Source: Mimachlamys varia
Taxonomy: Eukaryota > Mollusca > Bivalvia > Pectinida > Pectinidae
Length of the DNA: 64,000 bases
NCBI GenBank assembly: GCA_947623455.1
Contig: OX392534.1
Span: forward strand, 32,300,926 to 32,364,925
Direction of reading: 5' to 3'
Part shown: piece after piece, positions 21,297 to 31,139 of the stretch
How positions within the stretch are numbered: the first letter of the stretch is position 1
Layout of the letters: every line of letters begins with the position of its first letter
The notes under the pieces: model-generated
Seen by the model: only the letters and a program-made list of their open reading frames with translations
Told to the model about the DNA's origin: nothing
The model's database searches: none
Made by a program: the position numbers and the translations under genes

Positions 21297-21507
21297 GTGG
21301 TCACTGATAACTGTATAAACTGTTGTCCTGTACACTACTGACCGATAAATGTATAAACTGTTGTACTGGACACTATACTGACCGATAACTGTATAAACTG
21401 TTGTCCTGGACACTACTGACCGATAAATGTATAAACTGTTGTACTGGACACTATGCTGACCGATAACTGTATAAACTGTTGTCCTGGACACTACTGACTG
21501 ATAACCG
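21297..21507 (+). repeat. 38-40-bp tandem array, about 5.5 units
   Basis: Unit CTGACCGATAAATGTATAAA then CTGTTGTACTGGACACTA. Units alternate between two forms (ACTG..TCCT and AATG..TACT, the latter with two extra bases), giving a higher-order dimer near 79 bp. The 130-codon minus-strand frame at 21174-21566 comes from this array. Confidence 0.85.
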
Positions 21508-21509
21508 AA

Positions 21510-23560
21510 AAAATGAAGGAAAATGACCTGGGCCCAGTTTTTCAAAAGCTGACTAAGCTTAATCACTATTTAACAACATTTTTCAACCTTTAATAATTCT
21601 CTCAATTAACAAGGAACAATCCCACAATTGTGCATGTAAAATGACTTAACTTGATAGTTGACATATGGAAAGCTGCAATCAATTCAATGGTTTCGTTTAC
21701 AAGTTACAGGAGAACCAAAATTTGCAGTAATCACAGATTAAGCTAAACATCTTTTGAACAACTGGGCCCTGATAGCAGAGCAACAGCTGAAGTGGACAAG
21801 AGTGACGATAATGGAACAATTTATGTCTAAATTGGACCACGAGACCAACAACTGCTCAAAATATTGGCCGTCATTTCCCTGATACAGATTATAGCTGTCA
21901 ATACCCTGATACTGGTTAACCCAGATGTTGAGTATTGGTTGAATATTAAGCGCTCGAGTTCAATGTCAACCATGTCAACTAATACTGAAAAACTTCCCTA
22001 ATTTGAACCTTGTGATCAGGAAACAGCAGATTGTGATACTGAAAGCTTTATCCTATTGTGAGGTTTATTTGTATAAAATCTAACAAATCGTTTACATCAT
22101 GGACGGTCATAGATACTGAGTGACTGTTAAAAAATTATTGTAAATAAAAGGAAAATCAAATACCTGGTAACACTGCAGGAACAAGGATCTGTGATTAAGT
22201 TGTATTAAATACATAGTCACATGTTGTTACTGGTGAATTATCATGTTACAGTAACATAGATCAAGGCTGTATGTATTTTACCTTATATCAAATAAAAGCT
22301 TAATGTTTGAAAAGTTTAAACACAAGTGTTGAGGAAGTTTAAATTTGAAGTGTATCCGGTACTTAAATTTTGTACAAATACAATAACAAAAATTTTCAAA
22401 CTGTTAAGAGATGAGTTGGTGGGAAAATCCCTGGTTGAAACTAGTTTTCTAATATCGTAATTTCTTGTGTATAGTGTGCACTTTATCAGGGAAAATTAAA
22501 AGTGCCAAGAATTGGGTGAATACTGTACACAAGAACAATCAAAAACCAGTTCTTGCTCGCAATCATCTAGAGGCTATCGTAATTTTTTGAGATTTTCTGA
22601 CATATTTGAAATATTCTCGTGGCAGTAACCGGTTAATATTTTCTTAAATAATTCCTGGTTTGCAATATCTTTTTACAAATATGAAAAGTTGCAAATAAAA
22701 GTCATGTTTTACGATAGAATCCGATAGGCCTAAATAAACTTGAGTAAAGTAGCCTGAACTTTCAGGTCGAGATTGTACAAACGGTATTTTATGAAGTACA
22801 GGTTAATATAACCAACCAGGTGAAAAGTTAACGAGCATTTGAAGGTAGGTAATACATGTACCTGTCATTGTCACCACACATTTAGATAAGTCAATATGTC
22901 TATCCTTAAAAAAATATTCAGTCAAAACATTAACATTCAGACAAAGGGAACTGATTATGAAAATAAATTATGCAAATGATGTACTGGTAATTCATGACTA
23001 TTTAAATTGCCATGTAAACTGTCATAATTATGTTAGATTTACAGTCGTATACTTACAATTTCATGTTTAAAGGGGGAACATAAAACTTAACATCATAATT
23101 TGTCAAAAGACATAATAGGAATGATCTTAAACTGGCAACAGCAATTTGAATACTCAATAGTTGAAATCAGAATATTTAAATTCATATGGTTACACAACCG
23201 AAAGTTGAATACCTTCTTAGATATGGATTTTAAGTTTGATGATTGCAATTTCATTATTTTAATATTTTAAAAATTTATGGGGTTGAAAGATCAATGATTT
23301 GACATTTCTGATCAGATATTTTATATTGAATATTTATAACACAAGGATGTGCCAAAACAGGTAACAATGAAAATTTCATGCTTTATCATTCTGATCTAGA
23401 AGGAATAGGCTTGGCAATCAATATGTTGAAATATGAATCAGTTAAAGAGTGTTGCTACTTTCATGAAACAATTGATCTACATTTCACTCTACCGATCAAG
23501 ACACTAAAGAGATAAACAAGGGCTTTATTCATTATCACTAAAAGTTACCTTACTTCGATG
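21510..23560. other. Intergenic, nothing recognised
   Basis: AT-rich sequence; no gene, RNA or repeat family recognised. Confidence 0.5.
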
Positions 23561-23563
23561 CAT

Positions 23564-23639
23564 AATATGCCATACTTCATGTTTTTGGTCCCAATCGAGC
23601 AAATATGACTGGGCCAAAAAATACAAAGTTTGGCATATT
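23564..23639. repeat. Imperfect 76-base fold-back
   Basis: AATATGCCATACTTCATG with TTTTTGGTCCCA pairs with TGGGCCAAAAAATACA then AAGTTTGGCATATT across a loop of about 13 bases. Arms of about 31 bases with a few mismatches. Hairpin-sized like a pre-miRNA, but there is no evidence of conservation or expression. Confidence 0.5.
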
Positions 23640-23730
23640 GTGTCAACAGCGACTTCATTTGCTCATTTTCAGCCTATATAAGGCTGTTTTCCCCAGTCAT
23701 TTGAGCTATAAAAAGTACCTAGCTCACATT

Positions 23731-24180
23731 ATACATTGTATGTCCTAATTTTCAGGCCTAATACATTGTATGTCCTAATTTTCAGGCCTAATACATTGTA
23801 TGTCCTAATTTTCAGGCCTAATACATTGTATGTCCTAATTTTCAGGCCTAATACATTGTATGTCCTAATTTTCAGGCCTAATACATTGTATGTCCTAATT
23901 TTCAGGCCTTATACATTGTATGTCCTAATTTTCAGGCCTAATACATTGTATGTCCTAATTTTCAGGCCTAATACATTGTATGTCCTAATTTTCAGGCCTT
24001 ATACATTGTATTTCATAATTTCCAGGCCTTATACATTATATGTCCCAATTTCCAGGCCTTATACATTGTATGTCCTAATTTTCAGGCCTTATACATTGTA
24101 TGTCATAATTTCCAGGCCTTATACATTGTATGTCATAATTTCCAGGCCTTATACATTGTATGTCATAATTTCCAGGGCTT
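23731..24180 (+). repeat. 30-bp tandem array, 15 units
   Basis: Unit ATACATTGTATGTCCTAATT then TTCAGGCCTA, with exactly 30-base spacing throughout. Early units (23731-23910) are identical; later ones share CATAATTTCCAGGCCTT variants, so at least two unit types are arranged in blocks. Because 30 is a multiple of three the array stays open for 167 codons (23736-24239), reading a 10-residue LYVLIFRPNT repeat. I treat that as a by-product. Confidence 0.97.
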
Positions 24181-24184
24181 TCAT

Positions 24185-24795
24185 TCTTATATTTGCAGTA
24201 ACACTTCAAATATTTCATCAGACTAAGATTATTATTTAGACAAGCTTAAGCAGACTGGGATGTGTGCCATATCTCTATAGAAAATATTTGTAAATAAAAA
24301 CTGTCTTAAACTTGAGTCATCTGAAAATTTCCAGTTATCTTTGTAGGTCAAGTCCTGTTGTGCTTTAGAAATCCTTACATAATAAATATAGTAACAGACG
24401 TATAAATAGCCTTTTAAGGAACAATCTATTTATAACCGTTTAGCAATATCATGGTCTGGTGACAGTCGCCCCACCTAAATCTTAGCATGTCATTATAGTG
24501 GTGATTTAGGAAGTTTTACCTGTGTGTAGGTCTACACAAAATGAGGGGGTTGACGGGCTTGTTACAACGTGTGGTACTTCAGGTTTCCTAAGTCCGTATT
24601 GTGGTCACATCAGTCACATCACATACACTCCTTCACTGTTGGTTGACTTGTAAGTTAAAAGTCGTACGATGAATTTCATCTTCATAGTACTTCTTATTTG
24701 TGCGTGGGAATTTATCTAATTTTTAACTAAGTCTAAATTTCACCAGAAAACAGCATAAAATTACAATACATGAATAATCACATTTCTTTGGAGTT
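24185..24795. other. Intergenic, nothing recognised
   Basis: No gene or repeat family recognised. Confidence 0.5.
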
Positions 24796-24797
24796 AT

Positions 24798-25053
24798 ACC
24801 AAACAACCTGCATATTCTGAAATTCTGTCTAAACCAACCTAATTTCATTTATAATGAAAACTACCAACAACTTGTATATTCTGACAAACTGTCTAATCCT
24901 ACCAACAACCTGTATATTCTGACAAACTGTCTAATCCTACAAACAACCTGTATATTCTGACAAATTGTCTAATCCTACCAACTTCTTGTATATTCTGACA
25001 AACTGTCTAATCCTACCAACAACCTGCATATTCTGACAAACTGTCTTATCCGT
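24798..25053 (+). repeat. ~37-bp tandem array, about six units
   Basis: Unit ACCAACAACCTGTATATTCT then GACAAACTGTCTAATCCT. Five good units (from about 24863) follow a diverged one at about 24801. A ~55-base unique insertion separates the first from the rest. Confidence 0.85.
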
Positions 25054-25092
25054 AACATAAAAGTTTCATATTTCTTGAACTTTTCTATATAA

Positions 25093-26366
25093 AACAAGAG
25101 GCCCAAGGGCCTTAACGGTCATCTGACTACCAATTGTGATACCATTATGGAATAAGTTTAAACAATATTTTATTTCCATCAGTGTACATGTATATTACAT
25201 ATATAGAAATTATACAAATAGTGAGGATTGGAAAACAAGCTAATAGCTTATATAAATTCCTCTCCTCTAGGTCAATCCCACGGATAGAACTTGAGAAGAA
25301 GTTTAAAATGTGAAAAGTTTACGGACGGCAATTTTGTTTTTCAAGATGGCGAATCTGGCGGCCATCTTGGATTTTGGACCAACCCGAAATGTAACAACAC
25401 TTGGTCAGGACCATCTCAGGATCATTTCAGCCAATTTTCAGCTTAATCCCAGTGGTAGAACTTGATAAGAAGTTGGAAACGTGTTTTTCAAGATTGCGGC
25501 TCTGGCAGCCATTTTGGATTTCGGACCGACCCAAAAAGTAACAATACTTGATCAGGACCATCTCAGGATCATGTCAGCCAAGTTTCAGCTTAATCACACA
25601 GGTAGAACTTGAGAAGAAGTTTGAAATGTGTTTTTCAAGATGGCTGCTCTGAAGGCCATCTTGGATTTCCGACCAACCTGAAAAATAACAACACTTGGTC
25701 AGGACAATCTCAGAATCACTTCAGCCAAGTTTTAGCTTAATCCCACAGGTAGAACTTGAGAAGAAGTTGGAAATGTGTTTTGTAAGATGGCGGCCATGGC
25801 GGCCATCTTGGATTTCGAACCGACCGAAAAGTAACAACTCATGGTCAGGACCATCTCAGGATAATTTCAGCCAAGTTTCAGCTTAATCCCACAGGTGAAA
25901 CTTGAGAGAAATTTGGAAATGTGTTTTTCAAGATGGCGGCTCTGGCGGCCATCTTGGATTTTGGACCAACCCAAAAAATAACAACACTTGGTCAGGACCA
26001 TCTCAGGATCATTTCAGCCAAGTTTCATCTTAATCCCACTGGTAGAACTTGAGAAGAAGTTGAAAATGTGTTTTTCAAGATGGCGGCTCTGGCGGCCATC
26101 TTGGATTTCGGACCGACCCGAAAAATAACAACACTTGGTCAGGACTATCTCAGGATCATTTCAGCCAAGTTTCAGCTTAATCCCAGTGTAAGAACTTAAG
26201 AAGAAGTTTAAAATAGGTGTTGTTCAGGAAAACAGTGATTGCGCAATCATGTCACAAAATGGCCGCCATGGCACAAATGTCGAGAGTTTTTCGGACCCGA
26301 AAAATAACAACATTTTATGGGCTGCCCTTCCTGAACATCCCTTTAGGTCAGATGACCTAAAAAACC
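25093..26366 (-). mobile_element. Helentron-like non-autonomous element, family 2, with 147-bp tandem core
   Basis: Read on the minus strand: the 5' flank GGGGTTTTTT leads into the hairpin AGGTCATCTGACCT (26345-26358), then the body with the core array. Near the 3' end GTCAGATGACC (25117-25127) repeats the arm, then GTTA, the hairpin AGGCCCTTGGGCCT (25099-25112) and CTTGTT at 25093-25098. The 3' hairpin and terminus are nearly the same as in family 1, although the cores are unrelated. No coding capacity. Its last unit nearest the 5' end degenerates at about 26200. Confidence 0.7.
25280..26210 (-). repeat. 147-bp tandem array, six units
   Basis: The landmark AGGATCATTTCAGCC recurs near 25418, 25565, 25712, 25858, 26005 and 26152, a period of 146-147. 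Each unit contains GAACTTGAGAAGAAGTT, a TTTTTCAAGATGGCGGCTCT block and GGCGGCCATCTTGGATTT, so GGC/GCC and AAGATGGC/GCCATCTT form an inverted repeat within the unit. Confidence 0.93.
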
Positions 26367-26374
26367 CCATCCAA

Positions 26375-26461
26375 ACGTTTTCGATATTAATAAACATTGA
26401 AATTGTTTTTATATTAATAAACATCCAAATGTTTTTGATATTTATAAACATACAATTCCTG
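26375..26461 (+). repeat. Short AT-rich tandem repeat, three ~32-bp units
   Basis: TTTTCGATATTAATAAACAT, TTTTTATATTAATAAACATC and TTTTTGATATTTATAAACAT follow one another. Confidence 0.7.
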
Positions 26462-26464
26462 TAA

Positions 26465-28373
26465 TGGTGAAATCTGAAACCATTCATGTGAGAAGCACTT
26501 GTTTATCTTACTTGTGGAGACTAAAAGACTAATTGAAACGAGCCCCTTCCTAATACTTCAAAAGATTAATGTTCACAAACAACACTTTGAAACATATCAT
26601 ATGACCTTCATTCAAATTGACATAAAAGTTTATGCGTGTATGTCTGGGAAAAGAAGCCAGGTATTTCAAGGGGTTTTCCAGTAGGAAATTTCTCAAGCAT
26701 AGAGTTCTGTCGCATATTGAAATTGCTTAAGCAAACTTTAGTTTATAATGTACCAAATATACCTCTATATTGCATCACCTACCATAAAAGTTTTTTTTTT
26801 TTTTTATTTAACCATCTCCACAAAGAGAGAGAGAGAGAGAGATCTTGGAAAGTATAATATTTTTTATATGATATATATATAATAACTCTTTCCCTGGACC
26901 TGCCAGGATACCATGTAACAGGATCACAGAATAATTGTTGCTTGTCCTTTTCCTACATAGTGCTCCATATATGGTAAATCATACCTTATGAGCAAATTTA
27001 ATAGAAAAATAGAATCATGATAAAAACATGAGATATAAGCCTCGGAAATTACAGTACCATAATACTTGAATTAATACTCTAGATCTCTAAAATTAAGCAA
27101 CCTGTCCAGAGTAATGAGCTGTCCACCTGAATATATTCTTTATGAAAATAAGGTTTACAGAATTGCCTAGAAGTTTGTCACTTGTCAAATTGTATGTATC
27201 AAAACTTGATCATTAAATTAATTAAAGAAATGGGACATTGACCTATGGTTTCTCTTTCAATTTTTTTATCAAACAGGTATGTGTTAATACTACTGTAGAT
27301 TTTGCCATTGCTGTGTTGTTTCCAATAATGAATTCAATCAGTTGGCAAATACATACTGATCTGGTCACTCAAATTTAGTTCTTTTATTGGGCTGAAAAAT
27401 AATTATTGGTGAAATGATCATTTTCAACACACTTAATTCTCGAAAGTAACCACAAGTGGGTGTTTTTTTTCTATTAATGTCCATTAATGCTGGTTTTACA
27501 AAGTTTCTGACACGATAAAGTATGTCAGTATGGACAGAGGCGTAGGAAGTGGGCCCTTATAGACATACCACTACATAACTCCAGACATTCACCCTGATGT
27601 TAGGACACACAATAACACATTCACAGCCTCAAGTTGTACGACCCCAATACTCCTCCCCGGAGAGTTCACTCCCCTTTCTCAACAGTACAGCTCTCTATTT
27701 GTAGGTAATTCAAGTAAAGTGGAGCAAGAAACCACACTTCTTTATACAGTACAAAGATCACTTGTTGTTGTGTACATGAAAAACTGGTTTTGACATAGAT
27801 ACAGATGGACACTGACGTTGAAATATCTCAAAGAACAAGTCAATGCAGTTGTTACCTCCCCTGTTTTGATTCCATAGCTCCTAGAGACTAACACTGACAA
27901 TGAAATTTTGGAACAAGTTTTTAACACATTTTTCCTCATGAAAGATAACTATGGAAAGTTAATCAAGGTTTTACATTTATGGACAAACTGTAAAACTTGA
28001 TCCCATTTAAGACACATGCTGAATTCATTATACCTGTAGTTTAACTTCATTTATTCAAACAAACTTGATACTTTCATAATCATCTTAACAAGCTATAGGA
28101 CAGACAGCTTTACACCCTCTAAATTCTTTATCAGATTTGCGCTATCAAAGAAAGCAAATACACCAACATACCCTGCATCCAGCACATACTAATAATAAAA
28201 ACATATGGATTCGCCTGTTCATGGGATGTTACACAAAACAAAACCAAGTCGTGTACATCATCTGAAAAAGTCATTACAAATATGATAAAACATTAGAAGT
28301 GTATTTTTTATAAAACAAGCTTTGGTGCAGGCTACATAAAAAGTAAAAGTTACAATGAAAACTCTTTTAAAAC
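26465..28373. other. Intergenic; a GA microsatellite, otherwise nothing recognised
   Basis: Contains (GA)9-10 at about 26824-26842 and a T18-type run at about 26790. No gene or repeat family otherwise. Confidence 0.5.
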
Positions 28374-28375
28374 TT

Positions 28376-28708
28376 TTAAAGGCCCAATATACATCAGTTC
28401 AGGAAAGTTTTCATAATTCTGAAAATTTTGGAAAAAACAACCGGTTGATAACCATGCAAAAATAAGCCTAAAATGAAGTAAACCTGAGCGGTAACTAACA
28501 AGAAACTCTTGACAGAAAAATCCAAAGAATTGAAATTAATTCAGGTGGGGCCAACTTCAACAACAAGCCAAAGTTACAAGACGGTTCAAAATGGACGCGT
28601 GTTTACAAATACTGAGTTTCAACTGCTGCTGTACCGGTAGCCGCATAAGAATTCATCTTAAATATTGCTGATATCAGTTAATCTTAACTAAATCTATATA
28701 TTGGGACT
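28376..28708 (-). mobile_element. TTAA-MITE copy 4 (internally deleted)
   Basis: Reverse orientation, starting TTAAAGGCCCAATATACATC. It follows the family order to AATCTTAACTAAATC, then jumps straight to the terminal TATATTGGG, so about 55 bases next to the far terminus are missing. The far TTAA is lost. Confidence 0.85.
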
Positions 28709-28714
28709 TCAATC

Positions 28715-29265
28715 GTCACAAAATATAGGTTGTCGTTAAGACAGGCCATTTGTCCTACAGCAGTTGTAATTGGTTTTATTTCCTATCCACGACATATGCT
28801 ATGTTACGGGAGATGCTAATCTGAAAGGCAATACCGACTTCCTGTTGTACTTTTACACCAGTTATATATTTTATCGTTAAATTCGAGTCACCTGACTTCT
28901 GTCACGCAATCCAGACTTGGCTTCAGAAACACATGACTTGCCCAACACGTGTCAACCAAGTCCGCCGTCTGTGAGGCCACCACCGGCAGGTTGAAAAGTG
29001 TTTTATAACATGTTTTATAAATAAACTTGCCTACAGACGCTAAATAAATGTGCGACTGAAGTATTTCGTTTATAGATAACAATATATTTTTTTATCTGAT
29101 ATGTAAGTTCAAGTAGTACATTGCCGACATAGGTACCTTATGAAAGTAACACTGTAATTACCACAGAAAAAGCTTGACCATCACAATATTATATCACCGA
29201 GATTTTGACGTACAGTTTAGTGGATTATCAGCAAGTTGCAAATAAAAGTATTATTTTTTTAGACA
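28715..29265. other. Intergenic, nothing recognised
   Basis: No gene or repeat recognised. The 64-codon minus frame at 28888-29082 is unremarkable. Confidence 0.5.
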
Positions 29266-29269
29266 TGCT

Positions 29270-29415
29270 TAACCGCTTTCAACACTGGATAGATCATAAG
29301 GGTAAAGAGTAAAGTATATTGCTCAAGGATATAACACAAGTGCCGTGACCGAGACTCGAACTCGCAACCCTTCGATCACAAGCCCGGCGTCCTACCACTA
29401 GACCACTATGCCTCC
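29270..29415 (-). mobile_element. tRNA-derived SINE (family C, His/Asp-like head)
   Basis: Minus strand: the head at 29415-29341 carries an A-box (TAGTGGTCTAGTGGTAGG), a B-box (GAGTTCGAGTC) and ends TCGGTCACGGCA as in tRNA-His. The 5' acceptor strand GGAGGCA does not pair with it and the anticodon stem is poor, so this is not a working tRNA. The tail continues CCTTGAGCAATATACTTTAC, a phrase common in mollusc SINE bodies (from recall). Confidence 0.7.
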
Positions 29416-29419
29416 AAAT

Positions 29420-30730
29420 GTACATAATGTATGTCAAACACTGGCAATGCGCTAAAATCTGATTGTGCCAAATACAGCAGGTCTACAGTATATGGAGAGC
29501 AATGATAAGAGGGACAACATAAAAATGTACAGAAAATCTTACTTATTCAATTTTAGAACAGTTCAAAAGTGTCTTAAAAGTTGGACCCATAAGAACTTTC
29601 ATTACTGAAATCACTCCAAAGCCTCTTGCACTTTCTCAACGACTTTACCGGTAACCTGGATTTTAGGTGAAAAAAAGTCCAAACAGGAAAAAAAATTGGA
29701 ATTTTTGCAAATATCAGCATTGAAGAACAAATATTGAATGCCTGACAACAAAGCCTCTAAAGGACTCACACAGCTAAATCAGCCTATCACTAAGTGTTTC
29801 ATATGTTTATAGTCCCTACCGAAAATTTGTTCCGGCTAAGTACAGTGATTCTGAATAATCTAGGTAGGTAATGGTTGACATATTCTGCATTGAATGAAAT
29901 CTATAGATATTTAACTTTACAAAAATGTATACTTTTGGTAGATTTTGATGGCGGATTGATATGGGGTCGAAAGTCAGAGGGTGTTCCCGTCCAATTTCAC
30001 ATGTTTGACATTAAAATTTTTGGTTGTCCGAAGCAGACGCCTGTAGCGAGCTAAAATGCCACGAAACTCCTGATAAAGTGCCATTTGAAGTCTTTGCCAT
30101 GTATGTATCTGTGAATCCAGGCAGTTGTCACTAGTGTTGAACTTCAAATATTAAAGTTATTAGCTCTAAAGCTTAGTGATAACATATAGTAAACTAATTA
30201 GTTGTGTGAGTCCTAAAGATACTTGCCCCCAAAACTGGACAGACGAATGTTAAAGGTTGGGGGGGGGGGGGGGGGGGGGTAACCTGCATTCTCCTTTAGT
30301 AAAACCCACAGCGAGATTACATCCGGGCCACCAAGCGTACGTGATTAATAAAAATTCATTTTGTTCATGGAGCAAAAAAAGCAGCAGCCAACAGTATAAT
30401 AACGTTTTGTTCCAACACGTTTTGAACTTCCTCTGGTTATAAAGGAATTGTTTTTCACATGTTCCGAGACCACGTCGAACATCCTTGAGTAGACCTTGGC
30501 AGTGACGTATATATAAAACACCTAAATGTCAATGATGTTAGCAGAGTAGCAAGTTTATTCCATATTTGTATTCTTTTATCAGCTGTTGATTGATTTCAGA
30601 TAAACTGTAAATAACATAGGTACTATAAGCCTAGGACGTTTTTTTTTACAGATAAATTCAATTTCAGATAAGTGTAGATCACAGCTGAAGTTCAAGAACT
30701 GTGGGCAATTTTTCGTTAAATTTCAAAAGA
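29420..30730. other. Intergenic with a G21 tract, nothing else recognised
   Basis: Poly-G at 30259-30279 and a TATATATAAAA at 30508 next to TGACGTA. No gene or repeat family found. Confidence 0.5.
30259..30279 (+). repeat. Poly(G) tract, 21 bases
   Basis: Uninterrupted G run. Confidence 0.9.
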
Positions 30731-30733
30731 GTG

Positions 30734-31137
30734 TTAAAGGCCCAATATATGTAACTTTCGGCAAAACTTGAAGCGAAAATCAAGCCTAATAACTTATTAT
30801 ATTTATAGATTTAGTTAAGATTAACTGATATCAGCAATATTCAAGCTGAATTCTTTCGCGGTTACTGGCACAGCAGCAGTTGAAACATGCTATTTGTAAA
30901 CACGTATCCATTTCCAACCGTCTTCTACCTTCAGTTTGTTGTTGAAGTGGGCCCCACTTGAATTATTTTCAATTCTTTGGATTTTTTTGTCAAGAGTTTC
31001 TTGTTAGTTACCGCTCAGGTTTACCTTGTTTTAGGTTTCTTTTTGCATGGTTGTCAACTGGATTTTTTTTTCAGAATTTTCCAGAATTTTTCAGAATCAC
31101 GAAAATTTCCCTGCAGTTACGTATATTGGGCCTTTAA
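30734..31137 (+). mobile_element. TTAA-MITE copy 5 (complete)
   Basis: TTAA at 30734 and at 31134 flank termini AGGCCCAATATATGTAACTT and AGTTACGTATATTGGGCCT. All internal blocks of the family are present. A small internal duplication of CAGAATTTT lies near the 3' end (about 31073-31095). Confidence 0.92.
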
Positions 31138-31139
31138 TT

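Noticed and set aside
21174..21566. 130-codon minus-strand frame with repeated SRTTVYTVIGQ
   Set aside because: Product of the 38-40-bp array.
24798..25053. CRISPR-like array (short units at regular spacing)
   Set aside because: Units are contiguous with no unique spacers, and the context is animal DNA. The same reasoning applies to the 25-, 30- and 62-bp arrays.
29341..29415. tRNA-His gene
   Set aside because: A- and B-boxes and the 3' half look right, but the 5' acceptor strand does not pair and the anticodon stem is broken. A SINE-type tail follows.
30501..30520. Core promoter: TGACGTA next to TATATATAAAA
   Set aside because: AT-rich context makes TATA strings common. No transcript or exon follows on either strand.
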